From the NCBI RefSeq assembly GCF_023898315.1, contig NC_064621.1:540103383-540167382 (forward strand): a stretch of 64,000 nucleotides of DNA. The letters are read 5' to 3'. The notes below the pieces were generated by a model, which saw only the letters and a program-made list of their open reading frames with translations, was not told the origin of the DNA and searched no databases. Made by a program: the position numbers and the translations under genes. Of this stretch, positions 1-10,734 are shown in pieces. The stretch is from Schistocerca nitens. Lineage: Eukaryota; Arthropoda; Insecta; Orthoptera; Acrididae. Numbering within the stretch: the stretch's first letter is position 1; every line of letters begins with the position of its first letter.

Positions 1-59
1 AAGGCGAGCGAACACGGTCAGATGTTGAGTGACCTCTGAGGAGATGCTCATGTGACACA

Positions 60-605
60 GCGATATTAGCTACTGGCTTGAAATCTGAAAGGGGGCTCAA
101 TGTGAGTCTCAATGTGGCCTGCTGGTTTAATTGGAATCTGAAAGGGGGCTCAATGCGGGTCTCAGTGTGACCTGCTGGTTTAATCTTGCGTACAGATGTG
201 ACAGTGGGCCGGTGACTGACTGCTTGGGAACCTGAGGGCCGACATATTCGTCAAGGTTCCAACAGGACAATGCGACAACCACACGTCCAGAATTGCTACA
301 GAGTGGCTCCAGAAACCCTCTTCTGAGTGTAAACACTTCCGCTGGCCACCAAACTCTCCAGACATGAACATTATTGAGCACATCTGGGATACCTAGTAAC
401 GTGCTCTTCAGAAGAGATCTCCACCTCTCGTACTATCACGGGTTTATGAACAGCCCTGCAGGTTTCATGGTGTCAGTTCCCTGCAGCACTACTTCAGACG
501 TTAGTCGAGTCCATGCCACGCCCGTGTTGCGGCACTTGTGTGTGCTCACGGGGCCCTACACGGTATTAGGCAGGTATAGCAGTTTGTTTGGCTCTTCAGT
601 GTGTA
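60..605 (+). mobile_element. Tc1-like DNA transposon relic (3' half of transposase)
   Basis: A decayed transposase of the Tc1/mariner superfamily, which cuts and pastes DNA at TA sites. Around 256-393 a broken frame reads FQQDNAT, then SPDMNIIEHIWD, matching the second catalytic Asp block and the final Glu block of Tc1-type DDE transposases. The tail to about 605 matches the C-terminal end of the minus-strand relic at 41512-42118 (VAAL then GIRQ.YQ), so the two belong to one family. No terminal repeat is visible and the upstream catalytic region is missing or beyond the window start. A host gene is very unlikely given several frame breaks. Confidence 0.62.
78..183. repeat. 53-bp tandem duplication (two units)
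   Basis: Two head-to-tail units, 78-130 and 131-183, share 'aatctgaaagggggctcaat' and end in 'cctgctggtttaa'. They differ at a handful of positions, so the duplication is not very recent. It lies in the upstream part of the Tc1 relic. Confidence 0.85.
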
Positions 606-611
606 TGTCAA

Positions 612-782
612 ACTATTCCGTGTGTTCAGACCTCCATTAACTGTCTGCACTGAGGAACCGCATCAAACGCTTTTTGGGAATCACAGAATATGGAATCTGC
701 CTGTTGCCTTCAATCTGTGGCTTGCAGGATACCACGTGAGAAAAGGGCAAGCTGAGTTTCGCGTACGTGCTGCTAAGACACA
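612..782 (-). mobile_element. Inverted 5' segment of CR1-like LINE A (copy 1)
   Basis: Read on the minus strand, this stretch contains 'LSLPFSHV' and, in the neighbouring frame, KAFD-type reverse transcriptase motif A sequence. The same LINE continues on the plus strand from 783 with the later motif ADDA. The order (antisense upstream part joined head-on to a sense downstream part) is the signature of 5' inversion by twin priming during retrotransposition. The reading frames are broken. Confidence 0.6.
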
Positions 783-1754
783 CGCGGATGATGCTGTAGT
801 ATACAGAGAAGTTGCAGCGTTATAAAATTGTAGCGAAATGCAGGAAGATCTGCAGCGGATAGGCACTTGGTGCAGGGAGTGGCAACTGACCCTAACATAG
901 ACAAATGTAATGTATTGCGAATACATAGAAAGAAGGATCCTTTATTGTATGATTATATGATAGCGGAACAAACACTGGTAGCAGTTACTACTGTAAAATA
1001 TCTGGGAGTATGCGGGCGGAACGATTTGAAGTAGGATGATCATATAAAAGTAATTGTTGGTAAGGCGGGAGCCAGGTTGAGATTCAGCCGGCCGGAGTGG
1101 CCGAGCGGTTCTAGGCGCTACAGTCCGGAGCCGCGCGACCGCTGCGGTCGCAGGTTCGAATGCTGCCTCGGGCATGGATGTGTGTGATGTCCTTAGGTTA
1201 GTTAGGTTTAAGTAGTTCTAAGTTCTAGGGGACTGATGACCACAGATGTTAAGTCCCGTAGTGCTCAGAGCCATTTGAGCCCAACAAAGGAGGTGGCTTA
1301 CAAAACACTCGTTCGACCTATACTCATCAGTGTGGGATCCGTACCAGATTGGGTTGACGGAGGAGATAGAGAAGATCCAGAGAAGAGCGGCGCGTTTCGT
1401 CACAGTGTTATTTGGTAAGCGTGACAGCGTTACGGAGATGTTTAGCAAACTTAAGTGGCAGACTCTGCAAGAGAGGCGCTCTGCATCGTGGTGTAGCTTG
1501 CTGTCCAAGTTTCGAGAGGGTGCGTTTCTGGATGAGGTATCGAATATATTGCTTCCCCCTACTTACATCTCCCGAGGAGATCACGAATGTAAAATTAGAG
1601 AGATTCGAGCGCGCACGGAGGCTTTCCGGCAGTCGTTCTTCCCGCGAACCATACGCGACTGTAACAGGAAAGGGAGGTAATGACAGTGGCACGTAAAGTG
1701 CCCTCCGCCACACACCGTTGGGTGGCTTGCGGAGTATAAATGTAGATGTAGATG
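783..1754 (+). mobile_element. CR1-like LINE A, copy 1 (3' part, carries a SINE)
   Basis: The 3' end of a non-LTR retrotransposon. It begins at the ADDAVVYREV block (reverse transcriptase motif C), is split by a SINE, then continues with WDPYQIGLTEEIEKIQRRAA and a C-terminal region ending near 1678. The 3' end is 'gtgggtggcttgcggagtat' style sequence followed by a short ATGTAG repeat at 1742-1754. This matches CR1-clade LINEs, which end in short tandem repeats instead of poly(A). The nearest relative in the window is the minus-strand copy at 24936-26050, which carries the SINE at the same internal position. Stops and frame changes make it inactive. Confidence 0.8.
1087..1278 (+). mobile_element. 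tRNA-headed SINE, type A1, inside LINE A
   Basis: Starts at 'gccggccggagtggccgagc' (box A region), has the box B 'ggttcgaatgc' near 1153, then a body ending 'gctcagagccatttga'. The head resembles a class II (Leu/Ser-like) tRNA. It shares rare changes ('cagtccggagccgcgcgacc', 'tgcggtcg') with the SINE at 25458-25653. The 3' TSD is missing because about 45 bp of the LINE right after the SINE are deleted in this copy. Confidence 0.93.
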
Positions 1755-2376
1755 ACACTCGTAAAAATCGGGCAACCCATCAGGACATCTGGCAGCACCA
1801 TCAGCGAGGCTCGCCTGCACGATGCTTCCGGACGGAACTCGTGTCTGGGCGTCGGCACGTGTGGCTTCCCGCAGTCCGACCCCGGGCCAGATCTGCCCTT
1901 CTGTCACTGCGCTCAGTTGCAGCCCAGGCGCCACCTGGCTTTCTCCCGCGGCCTGCGCCTGCCTAACGACAGCCTGGAGGAGGAGGTGCGAGGCGACGCA
2001 TTCGCCGCGCGCGGCCTTTGGCGCTTATTGTCTCGTCGGCTCGCCGTATTACCCATTTGGTCGGCGCGCCGCAGCGCAGCTCGCTCGACTGTTTTACATG
2101 AAAATGCCGAGGCTTGCGCACTCCATTCTCCGCCTCGCCATTGCGGCTGTCGTTGCTTCACGACAGATAACAATGGCTGGCTGGCCGCATCTTGCAATGC
2201 ATCGCGGGAACAGTTGGTGCTTGTGTGACAGTTCTCTCTTGCTTTATTGCATTCGGTACTTTTTATCAGATATCATAAAGGTGCGTGTAACTGGCGAACA
2301 ACATGATCGCGCGAGCGGCTCTTGGACCTCCCAGTCCGTATGTGTACACACACCTCAAGCAAACGCCTTAAATATA
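1755..2376. other. GC-rich unassigned stretch
   Basis: GC- and CpG-rich sequence between two LINE ends, open in several frames on both strands. The longest frame (1822-2475, 217 codons, plus) runs into antisense RTE-like LINE sequence at its end, so its C-terminal part at least is not a real gene. No domain, splice-supported exon or repeat terminus was recognised. The openness is expected from base composition. Confidence 0.35.
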
Positions 2377-2531
2377 GTTGTTGTGGTCTCCAACCCGAAA
2401 ACTGGTTTGACGCACCTCTTCACGTTAGTCCTTCCTCTGCAAGCTTCTCCATCTCAGCATAACTACCGCAAATAGCATCCATTTGCACCTGCATACTTTA
2501 TTCAAACCTTGTTCTTCCTCCTCAATTTTCA

Positions 2532-2733
2532 AAAAAATGGTTCAAATGGCTCTGAGCACTATGGGACTCAACTGCTGAGGTCATTAGTCCCCTACAACTT
2601 AGAACTAGTTAAACCTAACCTAAGAACATCACAAACATCCATGCCCGAGGCAGGATTCGAACCTGCGACCGTAGCGGTCCTGCGGTTCCAGACTGCAGCG
2701 CCTTTAACCGCACGGCCACTTCGGCCAGCTCCA
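2532..2733 (-). mobile_element. tRNA-headed SINE, type A2
   Basis: Minus orientation, full length, flanked by TSD 'caattttca' at 2523-2531 and 2734-2742. It has the A2 diagnostic set: 'gttaaaggcgctgcag' in the head, 'ggtttaactagttct' in the body and 'cagttgagtccc' near the 3' end. It sits inside RTE-like LINE D and is therefore younger than that LINE. Confidence 0.93.
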
Positions 2734-2868
2734 CAATTTTCACACTATCACACTCCTTCCATTACCAAACTGACGATTTCTTGATGTCTCAGGATGTTTC
2801 CTGTCAACCTATCAGTCCTTTTCGTCAAGTTGTGCCACAAATTTCTTTTTGTTCCAATTCAAGCCACT

Positions 2869-3066
2869 AAATGGTTAAAATGGCTGTAAGCACTATGGGA
2901 CTTAACATATGAGGTCATCAGTCCCCTAGACTTAGAACTACTTGAACCTAACTAACCTAAGGACATCACACACAGCCATGCCCGAGGCAGGATGCGAACC
3001 TGCGACCGTTGCAGCAGCGCGGTTCCAGACTGGAGAGCCTAGAACCGCTCGGCCACAATGGCCGGC
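2869..3066 (-). mobile_element. tRNA-headed SINE, type A1 (diverged)
   Basis: Minus orientation. TSD 'ttcaagccact' (2858-2868) and 'ttccagccact' (3067-3077) differ by one base. Changes in the box B region and body suggest an older copy than its neighbour at 2532. The head is the 'ggttctaggc' form typical of A1. Confidence 0.88.
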
Positions 3067-4047
3067 TTCCAGCCACTGCCTCATTAAATAAAACGTCTAT
3101 GCACGTAATTTTCAATATTCTTCTGTAACACTGCATTTCAAAAATCTCTGTTCTCTTCTTGTCTGAAATGCTTATCACGAAAGTTTCACTGTCATACAAA
3201 GCTACATTCTCTACAAATACTTTCAGGAAAGAACCTTCTGAGACCTCAATCTATATCCAGTCTTAACAAATTCATCTTTTTCACAAATGTTTTTCTTATT
3301 CTTCCTAGACTCTACTTACGCCGTCGTCAGTTATGTTGCTGCCCAAATATCGAAACTCTTTGACTACTTTTAGTGTCTCGTTTCCTAATCTGATTCCATC
3401 AGCATAACCTGATTTGATTCGACAACATTTCATTATCCTTCTCCTTTTTTTTCTTATCCATCTTATGATTTCTTTTCAAGAGACTGCCCATTTCGCTTAG
3501 ATGCTGCAGCAAGTCTGTTTTTGTCTATGACGGAATTACAATGTTATTGGCAAACCGCAAAGTTTCTTCTCTATGACCTTTAATTCCTTTTCCAAATTTC
3601 ACTTTGGTTTTCTTCACTACTTCTTCAGTGTATAGATTGTATAACATCGGGAAGAGGATACAATCTTCCCTCACTTCCTCCTCAACTGCATCTGGTTGCT
3701 GCACAAATTGTAGATAACTTTTCGCTCCTTGTATTTTACCTCTGCTAACTTCTGAATTTCATACTGTGTAATCCAGTCAAAAATGGAAAAGGCTTCTGTA
3801 AAGCTACAAACGCTATAAACATAGATCTGACTTCCTCCAGTCTGTGTTCTAACAAGGGAACCTCCCCATCGCACCCCCCTCAGATTTAGTTATAAGTTGG
3901 CAGAGTGGATAGGCCTTGAAAAACTGAACACAGATCAATCGAGAAAACAGGAATAAGTTGTGTGGAACTATGAAAAAAATTAGCAAAATATACGAAATGA
4001 GCAGTCCACGTGCAACATATACAACTTCAAGTGTAATGTGCAGTCAG

Positions 4048-4112
4048 GAGTGCCGTGGTCCTGTGGTTAGCGTGAGCAGCTCTGGAGTGAGAGGTCCTTG
4101 GCTCAAGTCTTC
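4048..4112 (+). promoter_or_regulatory. tRNA-like boxes in the left arm of the foldback element
   Basis: A box-A-like 'tggttagcgtg' at 4064-4074 and a box-B-like 'ggctcaagtct' at 4100-4110 are spaced as in a tRNA gene. Box B departs from the consensus in this arm (gctc instead of gttc). This may be a pol III internal promoter remnant. Whether it is used is unknown. Confidence 0.45.
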
Positions 4113-4543
4113 CCTCCACTGAAAATTTTAATTTCTTGTTTTCAGACAATTATTATCTGTCCGTCCGATGCGATCACTATTTTGGGAGTGATAATCACAT
4201 CCACAAGAAAACCTAAATCGGGCAAGGTAGAAGAATCTTTTTACCAATTCGCCAAGTGTACAAGTTAGGTGGGTCGACAACATATTACTGTCATGTGACG
4301 CACATGCCGTCAACAGTATCGTATAGAATATATCAGACGTGTTTTCCTGTGGAGGAATCGGTTGACCTATGACCTTGCAATGAAATGTTTTCAGTTCCAA
4401 TTGGAGAGGCACTAATCGCACGGTTTTGCGGTGCGGTCGCAAAACGCAGACACTAAACTTACTACAGTGAACAGAGACGTCAATGAACGAACGGACAGAT
4501 CATAACTTTGCGAAAATAAAGAAAGTAAATTTTTCACTCATGG

Positions 4544-4606
4544 GAGGACTTGAACCATGGACCTCTCATTCCGCAGCTGCTCACGCTAGCCACAGGACCA
4601 CGGCAC
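4544..4606 (-). promoter_or_regulatory. tRNA-like boxes in the right arm of the foldback element
   Basis: On the minus strand, 'tggctagcgtg' (4582-4592) and 'ggttcaagtcc' (4546-4556) match boxes A and B well. This is the mirror copy of the left-arm motif, so any pol III transcription would start near both ends and run inward. Confidence 0.48.
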
Positions 4607-4804
4607 TCCTGACTATACATCACCCTTGAAGTTGCATATGTTGCACGTGGACTACTCAGTTCGTATATTTTGCTAATTTTTTTCATAGTTCCACACAACT
4701 TCTTCCTGTTTTCTCGATTGATCCGTGTTCAGTTTTTCAAGGCCTATCCACTGTTCAAACTTATAGCTAAATCTGAGGGGGGGTGCGATGGGGAGGTTCC
4801 CTTG

Positions 4805-5040
4805 TAAGATAAGTCGTAGAGTCAGTATGGCATGTTCCTACATTTCTCCGGAAAGCAAACTGCTGGTACCCAAGGTCAGCTTCTACCAGTTCTACCATTC
4901 TTCTGTAAATAATTTGTGTCAGTATTTTGTAGGCATGTCTTGTGAGACTAACTGCTGTTGGCACTTGCTTTCTTTGGAATTGGATGTATTACATTCTTTT
5001 CTCGCCACTGCAATCTTTTTATACAAACAATATCGTTATA
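4805..5040 (-). mobile_element. RTE-like LINE D, copy 1, continuation beyond the foldback
   Basis: Minus-strand reading gives LTQIIYRRMVELVEADLG, followed closely by QQFAFRRNVGT. This matches the reverse transcriptase stretch upstream of motif A in RTE-like LINEs. It joins the segment ending at 3849 once the foldback element is set aside. The 5' limit near 5040 is a guess based on loss of recognisable sequence. Confidence 0.68.
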
Positions 5041-5878
5041 CTGCTTCATTCGCTTTTATTTTTAACTCCACTATGCATCTGAATGGTCATTCCATCATCA
5101 TTAATATGCTCTTAGGTGGTCCAATTCGCTTGTGACATACACACGTGTTGTTTATTTGGCGGATGGCGCTGGGACAGGGAGGTTAAGTGTCATGTTGCAT
5201 GCATATCCTGGCGAACTCATTTTCCGCATGCTCCTTAGTGAACTCCACGTGTTTGTCACTACACACTTTTCAGTGTTACAATCAAAGATATGTGATGATA
5301 AACACACGGAGCTGAGAATGGCAGCGTGCAACAAATTTATTTGCCCACGTGCGTGGAAGACCACACATAACCTCCCTCCCACAGCACTGTCTGCCAAGTA
5401 CACAGGATGTGCGAATGTCGGAAGCAAATTCGAGGTCGTAAACGTATCTTAATCCACCTGAAGATGATGATGTCATGACCTTCGGAACTCTTGGTGTTGT
5501 GAAAAAGAATAACAGCGACTGAACAAGTAACTTTTTGTGTATTATCTAACCAGTAGGACCCCTTGACGTATTTGTTAATACGGAGGTTGGGCTGAACACA
5601 CAGTGCTTGATTAGACATAGTCCCACGAAATGATTTACGCAGCCTGTTACAGGCAGGACCGACATTTTAATGTGGACGGCGAACCATGAACTCGAAATAT
5701 TTGCCAATAACGAACGGTGACAAAGGTCAAAGAAGTGGTGACATACAAAAAGATACAAATGGCCGGTGATAAACGCCTGACATTTGCATATGTAGTATGG
5801 CTCTTTCCCACTAAGCCACTGGTGCTGTTGATACACTGTTATTAAAGAATACGAGTGGCGCAGCTTGTCAGCGCGCGC

Positions 5879-5913
<35 letters not shown>

Positions 5914-7340
5914 GACAAGCGGTTATGGTTCATTCCAGTAACAGGTAATTTCCTGACGCTGGGGTGGAGCATTGCTGAAGTCGTGAAAACGGAGCGTGAT
6001 TACTCTACGTCACCTTTAACTCATATTCAGGTGTCAAAACACCTCCATACTTACTGTTAATTATTAACTATTAAAGATACTTTTTACACCACAATAATGT
6101 GCGAACGTCAACATATCAAACTTAATGAAAACGGCTAACTATCGTAACATGAGACGATCATCCCCGAGCGTACACGAAGATGAAGTACGTGCAACAGAAC
6201 AGAAGCAAACAGTCGCTGCCCAGACACGATGCTACTAACAATTCGTTCCGGCTCGAGGTTTGTATGAAAACGTTATTCTTTGTGGTGTTGCCGTAAAATT
6301 CACGGATGAGCAGGCAGTTACGTACTGCTGCCCATTAAAGTTGCAACGCTATGGCAGATAGCAAATAACGATTTTTTACTTTGCGTGTACTGTGTAGTAC
6401 GAAGACTACATGATCAACTTTGTAGATGTTCTGGTGGTTCACTGAGCGCTAATCTGGTAGATCTGCGATTTGTGGTAGCAACAAGGGCTCTAATGCGGCT
6501 ATGCGTAGCGTCGAACTGAGATTGGACGGTAGCTACGAGTATGCGCCTCCATGCTGCTTCAACTCTTCGCTAGAGGTCGCCAACGGTAGGAGCTGGTCAG
6601 TGGCGGCATGCCTGTGCGTCTGCAATCCACGATCAGGTGAGTTCAGTGTGTGAGCGGTCTGCGGAACGTGCTGGCCACGGCAATGGGTTGCGTTGAAATG
6701 CTAATCATTTGCTTGTCTAAGCATGTAATACGCTTCATGCCAATTTGACGTTTGCTGCTTGCCGCCTTCTTGGTGTCGCAGTCTTGATGCAGAAAAACCT
6801 GTATGTTAACACATCGTTACACCCTTTGACCATCTTTTTCTTTCTCCTCATATCCCTTTCAGCTTGGAGTAATCGAACCCAGCAAGGTATGTCAGATTAC
6901 AAACTGCAGTTTTTTGGGTTCGGTAGCTGGACGGGCAACAATTAATCCCGGCACATAGGGCTACTTGACATTAAGCTGTCGCGCTGTCTCCACAGCGCAC
7001 TGGCTCGATCAGCGAAAGGGTCACGTAGCCACCCCAATAGGACGGAGCCACGTAAGAAATTACGGAAAGCTAGCCACCGGCATGCTGATTACCTCTGGTG
7101 ACGCGAAGAGAACCGTTTCTCTCTACGCCTACAGCTATATGGCAAGCCAATGCGCGCCATTTTGTGGAGGACGCAAATTATAAGTGACCCATTTCTGGTC
7201 CAGGTCTTTTCCCATTCCAGTCGTGGATAGCCGCATTTCTCTTCTTTTAGCTTCATGGTCACTACGTGACAGGTAAGCTGGGAGAAGTTATATGTTTCTT
7301 GTGTCGTGGTGGAACGTTTTCTCTCACCCATTCGTAGACT
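5041..7340. other. Unassigned stretch
   Basis: No coding region, element terminus or RNA gene could be supported. It contains one simple repeat at 5881-5911. Short open frames (for example 5132-5452 and 6745-6945) show no recognisable domain and overlap frames on the other strand. Confidence 0.4.
5881..5911. repeat. (AC)n microsatellite
   Basis: About 15 uninterrupted AC units, preceded by a short GC alternation 'gcgcgcgc'. Confidence 0.98.
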
Positions 7341-7698
7341 GGTCCCGGCGGAGGTTCGAGTCCTCCCTCGGGCATGGGTGTGTGTGTGTGTCTGTGTGTG
7401 TGTGTCTGTGTGTGTGTGTCTGTGTGTGTGTGTCTGTGTGTGTGTGTCTGTGTGTGTGTGTCTGTGTGTGTGTGTCTGTGTGTGTGTGTGTCTGTGTGTG
7501 TGTGTCTGTGTGTGTGTGTCTGTGTGTGTGTGTCTGTGTGTGTGTGTCTGTGTGTGTGTGTCTGTGTGTGTGTGTCTGTGTCTGTGTCTGTGTGTTTGTC
7601 CTTAGGATAATTTAGGTCAAGTAGTGTGTAAGCTTAGGGAGTGATGGCCTTAGCAGTTAAGTCCCATAGGATTTCACACATATTTGAACATTTTTTTT
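7341..7698 (+). mobile_element. SINE type C, 5' truncated, expanded by a microsatellite
   Basis: Starts within the box B region ('ggaggttcgagtcctccctc'), continues 'gggcatggg', is interrupted by a 219-bp GT-rich repeat, then resumes with 'tttgtccttaggataattta' and ends 'catatttgaacattttttt'. The same body occurs at 55166-55367 and 63869-64000. The GT-rich expansion arose from the 'gatgtgtgtg' site of the SINE body. Confidence 0.85.
7378..7596. repeat. GT-rich microsatellite with 10-12-bp higher-order unit
   Basis: GT tracts are punctuated by 'tc' at nearly regular spacing (unit roughly 'tgtgtgtgtgtc'), giving a compound array inside the SINE. Its open frames encode only Val-Cys repeats and are not genes. 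Confidence 0.95.
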
Positions 7699-8099
7699 AA
7701 GCTGGCTAGAGACAGCCGTCACGAAACGCGAAGCTTTCCTTTGAACCTCCCTCTCTCTTGCATTAATCCAACTCGATGAAAATCCCATACTGATACATAG
7801 TTGTGAAAGTCAAATACAGAGTTTAGAAACTGATGTTCTACTACTCTGGTACTACAAATTCTTGACTACTCTTCGTGTGCCTGGTACCCTCATCAAGACT
7901 GACCAAAGGAAGAGACAAAAATACATGGCCTAAAAAAAGAGAGAAGCATCGAAAAAACATGGTCGGATGTCAAAGTGACATCGTATATACGCGTTCATAC
8001 TTCATCGCGGGTACGTAAATGATTAGAGCTGCAGTTCTCTGAGATTGGTGTGATGGCTACCAGAGTGTGTTAGTGTTGCTCGTGTATATAAGGGGTGTA

Positions 8100-8800
8100 C
8101 CAACATTAAATTATCAGCAGTCACAGCGAAAGAGACATGGTACATGCTCGTGTGAGACAACATTATCAGCACCTGATAGAGTTTGAAAAGGGTCATTGTG
8201 GTTCTCCATTTGGCCGGGCGGTCGAATCGTATAATATCCAGATTTTTGGCGCTGTGTTCAACTGTATGGCAACCTGAGAGCAGGCATACTCGTCTTCAGC
8301 TTTTCAGTCGACAACGTCTGATCACCACAAGTGAGGTTCGCCATATTGTGCACGAAGCACATCGTAATCCATTCACATCTGCGCTACCCTCAGAGAACAA
8401 ATAATGAACTCCCTTCAACATTCTGTATCGTCCGGTATCATTGGTCGCAGAACAGCAGCGGCCGGATTAGGGAATTATAGTGCCATGCCTTTGGAGTGCT
8501 GCCGCGTGCGGGAAGCATGAGTAGCTGATGAATGGCGTCGCAGTGTGTTCAGCGATGAATCGTGATTCTGCGCTACCCCGAATGACCATCGTCAGCGAAT
8601 ATGGTGGCGACCTAGCGAGAGGTTCGATTCTTCCACTGTTTTGGACATGCACAGCAGTGTTAATCCTGACGTCATAGTGTGGGTAGCCACCTGGTGTGAC
8701 TTCAGTTGACGACTGGTAATGATTGAGGGAACTCTGTGCCACACATTATGAGAGATTTGTTGTGCGTCATGATGTTTGCTGTTAAAATCCAGAGAGCGTA
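8100..8800 (+). mobile_element. Tc1-like DNA transposon relic
   Basis: A decayed transposase. A broken plus-strand frame reads HYQHLIEFEKGHCGS near 8160 (N-terminal DNA-binding region) and DEWRRSVFSDES near 8526-8561, the first catalytic Asp block of Tc1 transposases. PDVIVWVATW follows near 8664. Several stops and frame changes interrupt it, and no terminal repeats were found. The family differs from Tc1 families A and B in this window. Confidence 0.68.
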
Positions 8801-8966
8801 CATTCCAAGGAAAGTCAACCACCTCCTGTGGGTATGTCGCGGAAATACAGTGGAGGTAAAAGTAGAGAATTCTGGCTCATACGGAGTCTTACCGACAGAT
8901 GTCTATCCCACGTGCCAGTGACGAATTGAAAAGAAAATGGCGTAGAGAATCGTTGTACCAGCAATA

Positions 8967-9177
8967 TGGTTCAAATGGCTCTGAGCACTATGGGACTTAA
9001 CATCTATGGTCATCAGTCCCCTAGAACTTAGAACTACTTAAACCTAACTAACCTAAGGACATCACACAACACCCAGCCATCACGAGGCAGAGAAAATCCC
9101 TGACCCCGCCGGGAATCGAACCCGGGAACCCGGGCGTGGGAAGCGAGAACGCTACCGCACGACCACGAGATGCGGGC
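8967..9177 (-). mobile_element. SINE type B (different tRNA-like head)
   Basis: TSD 'gtaccagcaata' at 8955-8966 and 9178-9189 is exact. On the minus strand the head reads 'tcgtggtcgtgcggtagcgt', with box B 'gggttcgattcccgg', then 'gtgatgtccttaggttagtt' and the common body. The head is unlike the class II head of type A while the body is the same, so this is a separate SINE lineage on a shared body. Confidence 0.93.
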
Positions 9178-9239
9178 GTACCAGCAATACTTTCCACCAC
9201 ATATTGCAAGATGGTTTGCGTAGTTGTAGATGAACAATA

Positions 9240-10734
9240 CTCCCTTAGAATTGAGCCCACTTCCTTCTGCATAGCAGTATTTGCTTGGCAAGTCTTTTGG
9301 TCCAGACTGTATACCAATTAGGTTCCTTTCGGAGTATGCTGATTCATTATCTCCATACTTAACAATCATATACAACAGTTCGCTCGACGAAAGATCCGTA
9401 CCCAAAGACTGGAAAGTTGCACAGATCACACCAATATTCAAGAAAGGCAGTAGGAGTAATCCACTAAATTACAGGCCCATATCAATAACGTCGATATGCA
9501 GCAGGATTTTAGAACATATATTGTGTTCGAACATTATGAATTACCTCGAAGGAAATGGTCTATTGACACACAGTCAACCGGGTTTAGAAAACATCGTTCC
9601 TGTGAAACACAACTAGCTCTTTATTCACATGAAGTGCTGAGTGCTATTGACAAGGGATTTCAGATCGATTCCGTATTCCTGGATTTCCGGAAGGCTTTTG
9701 ACACTGTACCACACAAGCGGCTCGTACTGAAATTGTGTGCTTATGGAATATCGTCTCAGTTATGTGACTGGATTTTTGATTTCCTGTCAGAGAGGTCACA
9801 GTTCGTAGTAATTGACGCAAAGTCATAGAGTAAAACAGAAGAGATTTCTGGCGTTCCCCAAGTCCTTTGCTGTTCCTTATCTATATAAACGATTTGGGAG
9901 ACAATGAGCACCCGTCTTCGGTTGTTTGCAGATGACGCTGTCACTTATAGACTAATCAAGTCATCAGAAGATCGAAACACACTGCAAAAAGATTTAGAAA
10001 AAATATCTCAATGGTGCGAAAAGTGGCAGGTGACCCTAAATAACGAAAAGTGAGAGGTCATCCACATAAGTACTAAAAGGAATTCGTTAAACTTCGATTG
10101 CACGATAAATCAGTCTAATCTAAAAGCCGTAAATTCAACTAAATACCTAGGTATTACACTTATGAACAACTTAAATTGGAAGGAACACATAGAAAATGTT
10201 GTGGGGAAGGCTAACCAAAGACTGCGTTTTATTGTCAGGACACTCAGAAAATGTAACAGATCTACTAAGGAGACTGCCTACACTACGCTTGTCCGTCCTC
10301 TTTTAGAATACTGCTGCGCATTGTGGGATCCTTACCAGATAGGACTGATGGAGTACATCGAAAAAGTTCAAAGTAAGGCAGCACGTTTTGTATTATCCCG
10401 AAATATGGGAGAAAGTGTCACAGAAATGATACAGGATTTGGGCTGGACATCATTAAAAGAAAGGCGTTTTTCGTTGCGGCAGAATCTTCTCACGAAATTC
10501 CAATCACCAACTTTCTCCTCCGAATGCGAAAATATTTTGTTGACATCGATCTACATAGGACGGAACGATCACCACGACAAAATAAGGGAAATCAGAGCTC
10601 GTACGGAAAGATATAGGTGTTCATTCTTTCCGCGCGCTATAAGAGATTGGAATAATAAAGAATTGTGAAGGTGGTCCGATTAACCCTCTGCTAGGCACTT
10701 AAATGTGATATGCAGAGTATCCATGTAGATGTAG
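9240..10734 (+). mobile_element. CR1-like LINE C, copy 1 (5' truncated)
   Basis: A non-LTR retrotransposon copying itself by target-primed reverse transcription. Visible blocks in order: NYRPISITSICSRILEHIL (about 9469-9525), FRKHRSCETQLALYS, FLDFRKAFDTVPHKR (motif A, about 9676-9720), an ADD block near 9930, then an open 168-codon stretch at 10162-10668 with WDPYQIGLMEYIEKVQSKAA. It ends in 'gtatccatgtagatgtag'. Stops and frame changes lie between these blocks. The start is set only by loss of recognisable sequence after the SINE at 8967. The 10162-10668 frame is better preserved than the rest. Confidence 0.85.

Larger units (their letters stand above)
2377..3849 (-). mobile_element. RTE-like LINE D, copy 1, 3' portion
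   Basis: An old minus-strand non-LTR retrotransposon. The 3' end lies at 2377 (antisense CAA-type tail 'gttgttgtggtct'). Antisense protein traces follow the same order as the better-preserved copies at 49533-50555 and 54045-54737, including the FEMQCYRRILKI block near 3120-3150 and the reverse transcriptase region near 3500-3700. Two SINEs (2532-2733 and 2869-3066) and the foldback element at 3853 interrupt it. Many substitutions and stops make it one of the older layers here. Confidence 0.77.
3853..4804. mobile_element. Foldback (long inverted repeat) non-autonomous DNA element, copy 1
   Basis: The ends are perfect inverted repeats, 'caagggaacctccccatcgc' at 3853 and its complement ending at 4804. 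The inverted arms run about 285 bp each (3853-4137 and 4518-4804). A 3-bp TSD 'taa' flanks it (3850-3852, 4805-4807). It splits RTE-like LINE D, whose sequence resumes at 4805. The centre encodes nothing recognisable. A 3-bp TSD is typical of PIF/Harbinger-type transposition, but no transposase is present, so the superfamily is open. A second copy lies at 58704-59688. Confidence 0.85.

Noticed and set aside
1087-1170. tRNA-Leu or tRNA-Ser gene (and similar heads elsewhere)
   Set aside because: All such heads are joined to the same SINE body and most have TSDs. None stands alone with a pol III terminator.
1822-2475. 217-codon plus-strand open frame
   Set aside because: It lies in GC-rich sequence open in several frames, has no domain, and its C-terminal end is antisense RTE-like LINE sequence.
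5455-5530. Penelope-type terminal motif ('cctgaagatgatgatg' followed by 'ttcggaactc')
   Set aside because: The core does not fit a hammerhead, no RT or endonuclease is near, and there is no second copy in the window.
7292-7615. Long Val-Cys-rich open frames
   Set aside because: They are translations of a GT microsatellite inside a SINE.
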